A stretch of 64,000 bases of DNA from an uncultured Rhodospirillaceae bacterium (GCA_945952105.1 CAMFGZ010000003.1:62001-126000); one strand, 5' to 3'. Positions 52,798 through 61,514 are shown, counted from the first letter of the stretch. Numbers and translations: made by a program. Notes: generated by a model from the sequence alone, not told the origin.

Positions 52798-53757
52798 ATG
52801 AAGAAGGCTCTTCTGGCGGCCGCCGCCATCGTAGCGCTGCCTGTCGCGGCGCAGGCGCAGGCCCCGCAGCCGGGTCTGTACATTGGTGCCGAGGGCGGCA
52901 TCAACTGGCTGACGAACTTCACGGCGAACACGAACATCCCGGCGTTCCCGACGGTGAGCGTGACCCCGCAGCTCGGCTGGATGGCCGGTGGCGTGATCGG
53001 CTACGACTTCGTTGGTCCTCGCGTTGAGTTGGAAGGCATCTATCGCTGGAACCCGACGAACGTCGGCGTCCCGAACACGGCGGTGAACAATCAGGTCGGC
53101 CAGCTGGGCATCATGGCGAACCTGCTGTACGACTTCATGCCGGGTTCTGTGATCACGCCGTACATCGGCGCTGGCGCGGGTCTGGGCCTGGTGGACGGCA
53201 ACTCGTCGCTGTCGAGCACGGTGTTTGCCTATCAGGGCATCATCGGTCTGGGCTGGAATGCGGACACGAACTTCCGCGTGAACCTGGACGGCCGTTACTA
53301 CGGCACGTCGAACCCGACGGTTAACAACGTTGGTTGGACGAACAACAACTTCAGCATCATGCTGGGCCTGCAGCTGAAGTTCGGCTCGACGCCGGCCGCT
53401 CCGCCGCCGCCGCCGCCGGTGGTTGCTCCGCCGTCGTTCATGGTGTTCTTCGACTGGGATCGCTCGAACCTGAGCGCGCAGGCTCTGAACACGATCAAGC
53501 AGGCTGCCGGCGCCTACAAGGCGAAGGGTAACGCCCGCATCACGGCGACGGGTCACACCGACACGTCGGGCACCGAGGCCTACAACATGGCGCTGTCGCT
53601 GCGTCGTGCGAACGCCGTCAAGGACGCGCTGGTTCGCGAAGGCGTGCCGGCGACCGCGATCGCGGTGGTGGGCCGTGGCGAGCAGGGCCTGCTGGTCCAG
53701 ACCGGCCCGAACGTCCGCGAGCCGCAGAACCGCCGCGTCGAGATCGTCATCCAGTAA
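52798..53757 (+). CDS. ompA: OmpA-family outer-membrane protein
   Basis: A 319-residue protein: signal peptide (MKKALLAAAAIVALPVAAQAQA), an N-terminal eight-stranded barrel (GLYIGAEGGINWLTNF ... FSIMLGLQLKFG), a Pro hinge (APPPPPPVVAPP) and a C-terminal OmpA domain that binds peptidoglycan (FDWDRSNLSAQALNTI, ATGHTDTSGTEAYN, RRANAVKDALV, NRRVEIVIQ). It ties the outer membrane to the wall. ATG 52798 is chosen with AGGAG 7 bp before. Codon use is strikingly uniform (nearly all Thr ACG, Asn AAC, Pro CCG, with GGT and CGT), unlike neighbours, a sign of very high expression. It has a leader hairpin and a strong terminator. Confidence 0.93.
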   Translation: MKKALLAAAAIVALPVAAQAQAPQPGLYIGAEGGINWLTNFTANTNIPAFPTVSVTPQLGWMAGGVIGYDFVGPRVELEGIYRWNPTNVGVPNTAVNNQVGQLGIMANLLYDFMPGSVITPYIGAGAGLGLVDGNSSLSSTVFAYQGIIGLGWNADTNFRVNLDGRYYGTSNPTVNNVGWTNNNFSIMLGLQLKFGSTPAAPPPPPPVVAPPSFMVFFDWDRSNLSAQALNTIKQAAGAYKAKGNARITATGHTDTSGTEAYNMALSLRRANAVKDALVREGVPATAIAVVGRGEQGLLVQTGPNVREPQNRRVEIVIQ

Positions 53758-53779
53758 GCTGGTCGACAAGAGATACGGA

Positions 53780-53809
53780 AAAGGCGGCCCTCACGGGCCG
53801 CCTTTTTCT
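53780..53809 (+). terminator. Rho-independent terminator after ompA
   Basis: GGCGGCCC (53783-53790), loop TCAC, GGGCCGCC (53795-53802), followed by TTTTTCTTT. Eight GC pairs and a T-tract 25 bp past the ompA stop make it the clearest intrinsic terminator in the window. An A-run before the stem lets it also serve the convergent small gene to its right. Confidence 0.9.
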
Positions 53810-53838
53810 TTGCTTGCACTCTGGAGGAAGCGGTAGCC

Positions 53839-54090
53839 CTAGAGTCCGCATGCCAGCCAGCAGAGGTCGCCGGCGAGAAGGACGCATCCCAAAGCGGTCA
53901 GGAACAGGCCGGTGCGGCCGAGCAGGTCGTTTTGGTGCTGCCGCAGAAGGTCGGGTGTGAATCGCATGTCGTCGGGCTCCAGCGAGGCGCCGAAGTCGAT
54001 GCGATTGTGGAAGTTCACCCCGAACCGCGCCATTAGGGTGATGCCTGAAATCACGGCAAGCAGCCCGGCTGCACCGATACCGCCAAACAC
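53839..54090 (-). CDS. Small two-helix membrane protein of unknown function
   Basis: An 83-residue protein from GTG 54090 with GAGGGG just upstream. Two hydrophobic helices (FGGIGAAGLLAVISGITLMA and TGLFLTALGCVLLAGDLCWLA) flank a charged loop containing FHNRIDFGASLEPDDMRF and LLRQHQNDLLGR. No family recognised. The terminator at 53780-53809 separates it from ompA. The next 221 bp, to the polymerase-like gene, show no recognisable site. Confidence 0.6.
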   Translation of the reverse strand: MFGGIGAAGLLAVISGITLMARFGVNFHNRIDFGASLEPDDMRFTPDLLRQHQNDLLGRTGLFLTALGCVLLAGDLCWLACGL

Positions 54091-54311
54091 CAGACCCCTC
54101 TTTCGTCTTGATTGTCAGCAGCCGCAAACTAGAAAGCTGGTCTTACGTAGGCCTGACGCTGTAGCTGCGGCAAAGCGTGCAGCATCGTGACTGGCGGCAT
54201 TCGGCGGCCCCCTGTATGGGCATGGGGCGGGCAGAGCAGGATTTCTGCTGTCGCGATGCGATCAATGGTCTAGTTTGATATCCTGCACACGAAGGCGCAG
54301 CACCCACCCCA

Positions 54312-55820
54312 ATGGCCTCGACCCTCGTTTCTCCGATCCAGATCGCCCCGCGGCTCGACTATTCGATGCTGCGCAAGGCGTCGTTTGGCTTTGGGCTGTT
54401 CTTTGTCTTCATCTCACCCGCGTCGCCCGATCCGCTGGCCTTGGGCGTGGGCGCGTTCACGCCCTGGCTCATCCTCCGCCTGGTGGGAACGCCCACCATG
54501 CCGGCAGCCATCGCCTACTATCTCTTGTCGCAGTGGTTGCAGGTATTTGCCCGCGCCTTCCTCGCGATGGTCGATGGCGAGCCCATGGCGAACAGCATCT
54601 ATGGACCCTGGGTGGCCAACGCATACTGGTACATGCTGGCCTCGACCGTGACCCTGGCGCTCGCCTGCAAGGTGGTTCTCGGAGGTATCCAGCCGCCGAC
54701 CGAGCAGAACTGGTCGGCCCATCTGTACTGGCGGCCGGTCGACGTCTTCATCGTTTATCTGGGTTCCAACATCATCACCCAGTTCGCCGGCCTCACGTTC
54801 GGCGGCGCCTTGTTCCAGTTCTTCGACGCCATTGCCCGCTTCAAGATCATGGCGGCGTTTTTGCTGTTCACCTCGGTCATGTCGGTGTCGCGCGGCTGGC
54901 CCTTCCTGTTCGCGGTGCTCGGGATCGAGATCCTGTCGGGCATGACCGGGTTGCTGGGCGACTTCCGCGGCGTCTTCGTGTTCCTCGGCACCGCCGCGCT
55001 GGCTGCGCAAATCAGATGGACGGCACGCACCACGGGCTATGCCGTGCTGGCGACCTTCGTCCTCGTGTTCCTCGCGCTGTTCTGGACATCCGTCAAAGTC
55101 GAGTATCGCGACATCGCCACCGGTGGTTCGGAATCTCAGGCGTTCCAGTCGTCGCTGGGGGATCGGGCCGGCTACATGGTCGGGCGGATCCTGGGCGTGG
55201 CGGACATAGACTGGGGAGCGGCTTCGAAGGCCCTGCTCGAGCGCCTTGCTTACGTGGACATCACCGGCCTCGTGATCAACGTCGATCTGGCGAGTGCGGA
55301 GCAGGGTAAGATGCGGCAATGGGGCGATGCCCTGTCGCATGTCTTTCAGCCCCGCTTCCTGTTCCCCGATAAAGCGGCCCTTTCCGATACCGAGGTCTTC
55401 ATTCGCCTGACAAAGGCCGATGTGCTCGAGAATATGCGCGGCGGCACCTCGATCAGCGTGGGCTACATGGCCGAGAACTATGTAGACCTCGGCTTCCCCG
55501 GGATGCTGGGCGGTGTCTTCGCCATCGGATTGATGGTCGCGCTCGTGATCCGATTCTTCTTTTCGTTCGATGTTCCCTGGATGGTACGACAGGGAACGGC
55601 CCTGGCGTTTGTGTATTCGATCTGTGCCAGCGGTCTCGAAGTATCGATGCCGAAAATCCTCGGCAGTTCGTTCACCTTCGCCATCGCCTACGGTCTCGCC
55701 CTGAAGTTCGCCTTCCCGGTCGGCCAGCGATGGCTGGAGGCGAGGGCAAGGCAGGCGGCCGACCGGGAGGCCACCATCCGGCGCGTCAAGAGCCTGTTCG
55801 GGGGGCGTGGCCCTCTCTAG
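54312..55820 (+). CDS. Polytopic membrane protein, O-antigen polymerase/ligase-like
   Basis: A 502-residue protein with about eleven to twelve hydrophobic helices. A large extracytoplasmic loop (about 270-380) carries SSLGDRAGYMVGRILGVADIDWGAASKALLERLAYVD and RGGTSISVGYMAENYVDLGFPGMLGG. Long periplasmic loop plus GTSISxGxxxEYxxxxG-like pattern recalls Wzy/oligosaccharide repeat polymerases. The assignment is by architecture only. ATG 54312 begins the frame after a non-coding gap. No other glycan genes lie directly beside it. Convergent with topoisomerase IB, with only 6 bp between stops. Confidence 0.7.
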   Translation: MASTLVSPIQIAPRLDYSMLRKASFGFGLFFVFISPASPDPLALGVGAFTPWLILRLVGTPTMPAAIAYYLLSQWLQVFARAFLAMVDGEPMANSIYGPWVANAYWYMLASTVTLALACKVVLGGIQPPTEQNWSAHLYWRPVDVFIVYLGSNIITQFAGLTFGGALFQFFDAIARFKIMAAFLLFTSVMSVSRGWPFLFAVLGIEILSGMTGLLGDFRGVFVFLGTAALAAQIRWTARTTGYAVLATFVLVFLALFWTSVKVEYRDIATGGSESQAFQSSLGDRAGYMVGRILGVADIDWGAASKALLERLAYVDITGLVINVDLASAEQGKMRQWGDALSHVFQPRFLFPDKAALSDTEVFIRLTKADVLENMRGGTSISVGYMAENYVDLGFPGMLGGVFAIGLMVALVIRFFFSFDVPWMVRQGTALAFVYSICASGLEVSMPKILGSSFTFAIAYGLALKFAFPVGQRWLEARARQAADREATIRRVKSLFGGRGPL

Positions 55821-55826
55821 GCGAAC

Positions 55827-56846
55827 TCAACGGTGGCGTGCCACCACGCGGGCCAGCGCCTGAGCCGCTCCCTCGAGGCTGCCGGCGGTTTCCGACGGCA
55901 GCGCTCCCTGTTCGAACGCGGCAATCACGGAGCCATGCACATAGCTCTTGCGACAGACGGTGGGAGTGTTCGCGAGGGTTTCGGCCGCAGCCGCGATGGC
56001 GTCGCGCAGCAACGACTTCCGAGCCCGCTCGGTCTCCGCGGGCGGAGCGGAAGACAAGGCCTTCATGACTCCGGCAGACGCGACGAGGGTCCTGAAATCC
56101 TTCAATGACACGCGTGCACCAGAGACCTCGCGCAAGAAGGCATTCACGTCGGCCGCACGCACGGGATGCACGGTGCCGTCGGCGCCGAGATACTGGAAGA
56201 GGCGTCGCCCGGGCAGCGTGAGCAAGGCCCGGCATGTCCGCGCGAGAACCCTGTCGCGGACCTCACGTGCGATCCTCTTCGCGCCCTTGCCGAGAAAGTG
56301 CAGCCGGACTTCCGTGCCCTCTATTGCAATGTTGGACTTCAGCAAGGTCGTCGCTCCGCGTGTGCCCCTTTCGCGCGCATACGTGTCGCTGCCGGCCCGG
56401 AGCGCCGTCTTCGACACGAGATAAACTACGGCTGCCGTCGCTGCTTGCCGGTCGCCTGCATTGGGCGCACGCAGGAAACGTCGGACCGCCCGCGAGATCA
56501 CGGGCAAGGTGCTGGCGATGTTCTGGAGCTTCCGGGCCTTGACCGCTTCACGCACTTCTTGCCAGCCGGGATGGTAGCGGTACTGGAGCCGGCCTGCCGC
56601 GTCTTCTCCGACCGCCTGGAGATGGAGATCCGGATCCGCTGCGTAGCGAACGTTGACGTAGGCGGGCGGAATCGCGAGCGACTTGAGACGCGCGACGACA
56701 ATGCCATCGGTTATGGCTTTTCCGGCTGCATCGAAGAAACGATATCCCTTGCCGCACCGCTGGCGCCGCAGGACCAGATCCGCAGGCGTCCCCCGTTTCA
56801 GGCCATGTTCGCGCATCAGACGATCGATTGACTTGAGACGGGACAT
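55827..56846 (-). CDS. DNA topoisomerase IB
   Basis: A 339-residue poxvirus-like type IB topoisomerase. It breaks and rejoins one DNA strand through a 3'-phosphotyrosine. The catalytic Tyr302 lies in CRKSYVHGSVIAAFEQG; the Arg/Lys partners are in TALRAGSDTYARERGTRG, FLGKGAKRIAREV and LKDFRTLVASAGVMKA. The N-terminal domain (RRQRCGKGYRFFDAAGKAI, LAIPPAYVNVRYAADPDLH) is standard. ATG 56846 (MSRLKSIDRL) is chosen; an ATG at 56864 is also in frame. Many alphaproteobacteria carry one. Divergent (95 bp) from the ROK-family gene. Confidence 0.92.
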   Translation of the reverse strand: MSRLKSIDRLMREHGLKRGTPADLVLRRQRCGKGYRFFDAAGKAITDGIVVARLKSLAIPPAYVNVRYAADPDLHLQAVGEDAAGRLQYRYHPGWQEVREAVKARKLQNIASTLPVISRAVRRFLRAPNAGDRQAATAAVVYLVSKTALRAGSDTYARERGTRGATTLLKSNIAIEGTEVRLHFLGKGAKRIAREVRDRVLARTCRALLTLPGRRLFQYLGADGTVHPVRAADVNAFLREVSGARVSLKDFRTLVASAGVMKALSSAPPAETERARKSLLRDAIAAAAETLANTPTVCRKSYVHGSVIAAFEQGALPSETAGSLEGAAQALARVVARHR

Positions 56847-56941
56847 GGGCGTGCAACGGCGCATTCCGTGGATCGTTGCGGGCAACCCTCGCGTCTCCCG
56901 TTCGTTGCAGGCCTGCTGCAGCGGAGGGCTTATTGGAAAGC

Positions 56942-58060
56942 ATGGGCGTTCGTGACGACGATGGTGGCGGTGCATCTGACGTATCTGGCACGCCTGTCGG
57001 AGAGGCGCTGCCCTCTCCGCCGACTGCCGTCCTCGGCCACGGAAGTCGCGTTCTTCCGGCTGTGACGGTCGATACCTACAACGAGGAACTGCGCGACGAG
57101 GAGGGGTTCGTCGGCGATCGAGCCAGCGGCCGTGCCTTCCGCGCCATCCTCGACGACTGGCGCGAGCGTGTGGCGACATCGCTTGATGAGGATCCCTTCG
57201 GCGAAACGCCGACCGATGAGATTTCAAAGTCGAAACTCGACAGGGTGCTGGTAGGCACCGACCCGGTGGCGGCGGGACTCGTCCACACGGCGATCGAGGA
57301 GTTTGCCCAGGAGCTTGCCGTGGTGGTGCGCAGGTTCCTTCGCCTGGAGAAGTGGCAGGGAACCGAGCGGATCGTCGTCGGGGGCGGCCTGAGCTCTAGC
57401 CACTTCGGTCAGCTCGCTATGGGGCGCGCCCAGGTGCTCCTGGCGGCCGAGAATATCGGGATAGAGCTGCGTCAGATCGGCAATCATCCCGATGAAGCGG
57501 GCCTTATCGGAGCAGTGCAGCTCGCGCCGAGCTGGGTGCTGGCGGGTCACGATGCGATCATGGCGGTCGACATCGGAGGCACGAACATGCGGGCCGGGAT
57601 CGTGGAACTGAAGATGAAGAAGGGAGATGTGTCGAAGGCCGAGGTCTGGAAGATGCAGCATTGGCGTCATCGCGACGATGAGCCCTCCCGGGACGAGGCA
57701 GTGGACAGGCTGGCCGAGATGGTGGCCTCGCTCATGGACAAGGCGCTGGCGGACAAGATCAAGCTTGCGCCGTTCATGGGCATCGGCTGTCCCGGCCTCA
57801 TCGACGAGCAGGGTGCCATCGTCAACGGCGGACAGAACCTGCCGGGCAACTGGCAGGAGGATGGCTTCAATCTCGTCTCGGCCCTGGTGGGCCGCCTCCC
57901 TCGGATCGAAGGGCACGAGATGGCGATCGTCGTTCACAACGACGCCGTGGTTCAGGGATTGAGCGAGGTCGCGAACATGACAGATGTCGCGCGCTGGGGC
58001 GTTCTAACGATCGGCACGGGTCTGGGCAACGCCCGTTTCAGCAATCGAGCCCGGGAATAG
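56942..58060 (+). CDS. ROK-family protein with circularly permuted domain order
   Basis: A 372-residue protein built from the two halves of a ROK sugar kinase in reversed order. First comes the usual C-terminal half: ASGRAFRAIL (61-70), the GGG loop RIVVGGGLSSSHFG (143-156) and DEAGLIGAVQLAP (184-196). Then the usual N-terminal half: AVDIGGTNMRAGIVE (208-222), GIGCPGLIDEQGAIVNGG, Asp334 in HNDAVVQGLSE (the expected catalytic base) and VLTIGTGLGNARF (354-366) near the end. The family's zinc-binding Cys/His segment is not seen. ATG 56942 has GGAAAG upstream. Sugar phosphorylation is possible but unproven. Confidence 0.82.
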   Translation: MGVRDDDGGGASDVSGTPVGEALPSPPTAVLGHGSRVLPAVTVDTYNEELRDEEGFVGDRASGRAFRAILDDWRERVATSLDEDPFGETPTDEISKSKLDRVLVGTDPVAAGLVHTAIEEFAQELAVVVRRFLRLEKWQGTERIVVGGGLSSSHFGQLAMGRAQVLLAAENIGIELRQIGNHPDEAGLIGAVQLAPSWVLAGHDAIMAVDIGGTNMRAGIVELKMKKGDVSKAEVWKMQHWRHRDDEPSRDEAVDRLAEMVASLMDKALADKIKLAPFMGIGCPGLIDEQGAIVNGGQNLPGNWQEDGFNLVSALVGRLPRIEGHEMAIVVHNDAVVQGLSEVANMTDVARWGVLTIGTGLGNARFSNRARE

Positions 58061-58069
58061 CCCGGGCTC
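58047..58069. terminator. Perfect 9-bp hairpin between convergent genes
   Basis: GAGCCCGGG (58047-58055), loop AATAG, CCCGGGCTC (58061-58069). The loop holds the ROK-family stop codon (58058-58060), and the right arm ends 6 bp before the Crp/Fnr stop. No T-tract. It resembles the hairpin at 6760-6781 in size and placement. Confidence 0.45.
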
Positions 58070-58074
58070 CCGCT

Positions 58075-58785
58075 TCAGACGACTTCCGCGATGATGCGGT
58101 TGGTCTTCTCGCGCAGCGCGCCGACGCATTCGCACGCGCCCCGCTCCAGGCCCTCACGGTCGAGGATGCTGATCTTCCCGCGCTGGTAGCGGATGAGACC
58201 GGCCTGCTGGAGTCCGTATGCAATGAGGCTCACCGTCGGGCGCCGTACCGCCAGCATCTGAGCGAGGAAATCATGCGTGAGGCGAATGACGTCGTCGTCG
58301 ATTCGATCGCGCACCTGGACGATCCATCGGCACAGACGACGATCCGCCGTATGCAGCGCATTGCAAGCGGCGGTCTGCTGCATCTGCGCGAGCGTCAATT
58401 CGCTGCTCAGCAAAGCGACCTTGCGAAGGACCGGACTCTGGCTGATCGCCGACCGGAAATCCGCGACCGGCATCCGCCAGGCCGTGGCATCGATCTGCAC
58501 GATCGCCCGCGTACCGGAACGGTGATTTCCAAGGGCGGACAGAGATCCCAGGATGGCCTCCCTGCCGAGCGTCGCCGTCTCGATTGCCGAACCATCCTGC
58601 ATCATCGCCACCAGCGAGATCATTCCGCTGTCGATGAAGTGGACGTGCTCGATGCGCTGGTCGGGCTCCTGTAGCACAAGACCCTGAGGCAACCGGTGAA
58701 AGGTGAGCAACGGCCTCAACCTGACGAGTTCGACGGCCGGCAATGCGGACAGAAAGAGGTTCTTCGGCTCGAAGACGGACGTCAC
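58075..58785 (-). CDS. Crp/Fnr-family transcriptional regulator
   Basis: A 236-residue regulator if GTG 58785 is used (GAGGAA 9 bp upstream); ATG 58938 would add 51 residues with no known domain. The N-terminal cyclic-nucleotide-type beta-roll has RLPQGLVLQEPDQRIEHVHFIDSGMISLVAMMQDGSAIETATLGREAILG; the C-terminal winged helix has LTHDFLAQMLAVRRPTVSLIAYGLQQAGLIRYQRGKISILDREGLE. It lacks the four Fe-S Cys of Fnr, so the signal is not oxygen through a cluster. Its targets are unknown. It ends convergent with the ROK-family gene. Confidence 0.87.
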   Translation of the reverse strand: MTSVFEPKNLFLSALPAVELVRLRPLLTFHRLPQGLVLQEPDQRIEHVHFIDSGMISLVAMMQDGSAIETATLGREAILGSLSALGNHRSGTRAIVQIDATAWRMPVADFRSAISQSPVLRKVALLSSELTLAQMQQTAACNALHTADRRLCRWIVQVRDRIDDDVIRLTHDFLAQMLAVRRPTVSLIAYGLQQAGLIRYQRGKISILDREGLERGACECVGALREKTNRIIAEVV

Positions 58786-58947
58786 TGCACTTATTTCCTC
58801 GTTCGCCGGGACGGTGCAGTGACTTTCACGCGCAGCCTGTTCGTCGGCCTTGGGAACTGTCCGACTGTAGACACGCGTAGGATCGTCGGTCGGTTCCGTA
58901 ACGAACGCAGAGCGGGAACGGGCGGGTCTGGTGGACATGGGATTCGC

Positions 58948-59238
58948 CTAGAAGGGCAGGGCCCGTCCGTGCGGCATCCGCCGCCCCAGCCGATCGCGCT
59001 TAACCGTATTTTCCGCTTCGACGCTGCGAGAGGCCTTGGTCTCTTCCTCGGTGACTGCAGCTTCGGCGTGACGGCGGCCGAGAGGGGTCAGCCGCGGACC
59101 GTTTGGGCCATCGTGCAGGAGGCCGAGCAGTTCGAGGCGGAGACGGTGCGCGGACGGCAGCTTTACGGTCTGGCCGACGGAAAGCGCCCTGAGAAGTCGT
59201 TGCTCCTCTGCACTGATCCGCGCTTGTGCGGTCGGCAT
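58948..59238 (-). CDS. Small winged-helix-like protein of unknown function
   Basis: A 96-residue protein from ATG 59238 (MPTAQARISAEEQRLLRAL), with AAGGAG about 10 bp upstream. The core VKLPSAHRLRLELLGLLHDGPNGPRLTPLGRRHAEAA looks like a short winged-helix wing and resembles the 74-residue protein at 48118-48342. The C-terminal 25 residues are basic. The longer frame to 59310 is possible. It lies just upstream of the Crp/Fnr gene. Confidence 0.6.
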   Translation of the reverse strand: MPTAQARISAEEQRLLRALSVGQTVKLPSAHRLRLELLGLLHDGPNGPRLTPLGRRHAEAAVTEEETKASRSVEAENTVKRDRLGRRMPHGRALPF

Positions 59239-59362
59239 GACTGGCGGCTCCTTGGATACGAGGTTGAGGGAGGCCGGCCCCGCAGGCACCGGCTTTCCAT
59301 GCAACGGCACCTCCCAGACCGGGTTCCGGGTCTGATGCCTTTTGCCCGCCCTCGGCCGCGGA

Positions 59363-61135
59363 TCAGGTCAGGCCGATCTCCGCCGCCTTGATCTGGAGCG
59401 CCAGATACTTGGAATACATGCGGCACTGCGCAAACGAGCCACCCTGGAACCAAAGCCCCTGCTGGGCGGTAGGCATCCACATGTTTCGCAATTCCTGGGT
59501 GTGATTGTCGAAACCCCAGACCGGGCCCACCTTGCGGGCAATGTCCGACCCGAAAAGCTGCTGAACGAGGTGGTCCTGGCCCTTGTAGCCGGTGGCCAGC
59601 ACGATCAGGTCGGCCGGGTGATCGGTGCCATCCTTCAACCTCAATCCGCAGGGCTCGAACGCCTCGATATCGGCGTACTGAATCAGCCCGATCTCCTTCT
59701 TCGCCACCAGGTCCGATGCGCCGACATTGAAGTAGTATCCGCCGCCGCGCCCTCGATATTTAAGGGGCCAACCGGTTCCGTCCTCGCCGAATTCCAGGCG
59801 AAACCCGACGCGCTCCAGCGCCTCGAGCAGCGGCGCATCGTGCGCTCGGGCCTGGTCGGTAAGAAGCCTGTGAGCCTTCTTCATGACGCGCAAGGGCACC
59901 GAGACGTTGATGAGATCGCGATCCTCGAGCGTCGGGCCCTTCCCGTAGTATATGCCGTCGTAGAGCTGCGCTCCCGGCTCGACGTTCACGATGAGCGTCG
60001 GGCTCCGCTGCACGATGGTCACGTGCGCGCCGTTGCCGTGGAGATCCTGGGCGATGTCGTGGGCGCTGGTGCCGGTGCCGAACACATAGACGTTCCGGTC
60101 CTTCCATTCCGCGCCGCTGCCGAACTTGCTGGAGTGCACGACCGTGCCCTTGAAGTTCTCCAGTGTCGGGATTTCGGGAATGTTCGGCGTGCCGCTCACG
60201 CTGGTGGCCATGATGATGTGCCGCGGGTGGAGCGTGCGATGCACTCCGTCGGCCACATCCATGTCGAGTTCGGCCGTCCAGCGCTTCTCTGCCGCATTCC
60301 AGGTCGCGCCTTTGAACGTCGTGCCGGTCCAGAAGTCGATCTCCATGATCTCGACATAGGATTCGAGCCAGTTCGCGATCTTGTCCTTGGGAATGTATTT
60401 CGGCCAGGTCTTCGGGAACGGCAGGTAGGGGAAGTGATTCGAGTGCTTCTGGTTGTGCAGCTTCAGCCCGTGATAACGCTTGCGCCAGTTGTCGCCGATA
60501 CGTGTCATCCGGTCGACGACGAGTGCCTCGATGCCCAAAGCCTTGAGGCGCGCGGCGGCGGTGATGCCGGCATGGCCGCCGCCCACGATCAGCACCGCCG
60601 GCTCGCGATCGGCATAGCGGGAGGAGTCGCGCCGGCGGTCCAGCCAGTTGGGCCCGTGAAAGTCGCGCTCGAATGCCGGCTCCTCGGCATTCTCTGCAAT
60701 AGTCTCTTCCTCGTGGCCGCGCAGCGATTCGAGAGAGGTGAGCAGAGTCCAGGCCTCAGCCTCGCCGGCGCGGCAGTCGCTGCGCTTCAGCCGGACGATG
60801 CCGGCGCCCGTGCCGATCCTGGTCTGGAAGGTGAGGATCGCTTCGACACAGGCTTCTCCCGCACGCTCCACGTCGCGCGGCGGATGGCGTTCCGGATCGA
60901 CGGCGAAGGCCTGTGCGCCGCTGCGAGATACTGCGTCGACGAGGCGTCGGACGATCTCGGCCCGATCGCTGACCGTCTCGATCGTGCCCGTCAGCGCGAC
61001 GATATCGCGCCAGTCCGCGTCGGAACGGAAAAGCGCGCCGATCGCAGGCGCATCGCGCTTCTGAAGACCTGCGTTGAGCCTGGCGAGCCAGTCCCCGACA
61101 ATATGTTTCGCATCACGGTTCAGTTCGACATCCAT
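59363..61135 (-). CDS. Flavin-containing monooxygenase with N-terminal NTF2-like domain
   Basis: A 590-residue NAD(P)/FAD-dependent oxygenase. Residues about 1-150 look like a SnoaL/NTF2-like fold (DAPAIGALFRSDADWRDIVALTG ... FQTRIGTGAGIVRL). Then come the FAD motif VLIVGGGHAGITAAARLKALG, the FMO-type identifier FKGTVVHSSKFGSG and the NADPH motif VFGTGTSAHDIAQDLH, then a standard C-terminal part (LVVLATGY-like IVLATGYKGQ). It probably hydroxylates or does Baeyer-Villiger chemistry on an unknown substrate. ATG 61135 is preferred; the ATG at 61189 overlaps the start of the divergent NIPSNAP gene. Confidence 0.88.
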   Translation of the reverse strand: MDVELNRDAKHIVGDWLARLNAGLQKRDAPAIGALFRSDADWRDIVALTGTIETVSDRAEIVRRLVDAVSRSGAQAFAVDPERHPPRDVERAGEACVEAILTFQTRIGTGAGIVRLKRSDCRAGEAEAWTLLTSLESLRGHEEETIAENAEEPAFERDFHGPNWLDRRRDSSRYADREPAVLIVGGGHAGITAAARLKALGIEALVVDRMTRIGDNWRKRYHGLKLHNQKHSNHFPYLPFPKTWPKYIPKDKIANWLESYVEIMEIDFWTGTTFKGATWNAAEKRWTAELDMDVADGVHRTLHPRHIIMATSVSGTPNIPEIPTLENFKGTVVHSSKFGSGAEWKDRNVYVFGTGTSAHDIAQDLHGNGAHVTIVQRSPTLIVNVEPGAQLYDGIYYGKGPTLEDRDLINVSVPLRVMKKAHRLLTDQARAHDAPLLEALERVGFRLEFGEDGTGWPLKYRGRGGGYYFNVGASDLVAKKEIGLIQYADIEAFEPCGLRLKDGTDHPADLIVLATGYKGQDHLVQQLFGSDIARKVGPVWGFDNHTQELRNMWMPTAQQGLWFQGGSFAQCRMYSKYLALQIKAAEIGLT

Positions 61136-61187
61136 CCCGCGAGCCTGTCGAATAGGATCGGCGAACACAACAGGGAAGGAGACGCTC

Positions 61188-61514
61188 ATGGCGCTCTACG
61201 AACTTCGCACCTACACGCTCTACGTGGGCAAGATGGCAGAGGCCGTTAAGCTCTATCAGGAGTTCGGCTATCCCGCCCTCGACAAGGGCGGTCATGCCCG
61301 CAACCTGGTCGGCTATTTCCAGGGCGACACCGGCACCATCAACCAGATCGTGCATCTGTGGAAGTTCGCGGACGACGCGGGACGCCGGGCGCATTGGGCG
61401 GCGGTCTTCGCCGATCCCGCCTTCATGGACGGCTTTGCCGCGAAATTCCGGCCCCTGGTCATGAGCCAGGAGGTGAAGCTCCTGAATGCGGCTCCCTGGG
61501 GACCGCATCCCTGA
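61188..61514 (+). CDS. NIPSNAP-family protein
   Basis: A 108-residue ferredoxin-like-fold protein beginning MALYELRTYTLYVGKMAEAVKLY, the NIPSNAP signature, followed by LVGYFQGDTGTINQIVHLWKFAD and a C-terminal QEVKLLNAAPW. Bacterial single-domain NIPSNAP proteins often sit beside oxygenases and may bind small hydrophobic molecules. ATG 61188 has GGAAGGAG about 7 bp upstream. The start is 52 bp from the divergent monooxygenase start, so shared regulation is likely. Confidence 0.88.
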   Translation: MALYELRTYTLYVGKMAEAVKLYQEFGYPALDKGGHARNLVGYFQGDTGTINQIVHLWKFADDAGRRAHWAAVFADPAFMDGFAAKFRPLVMSQEVKLLNAAPWGPHP

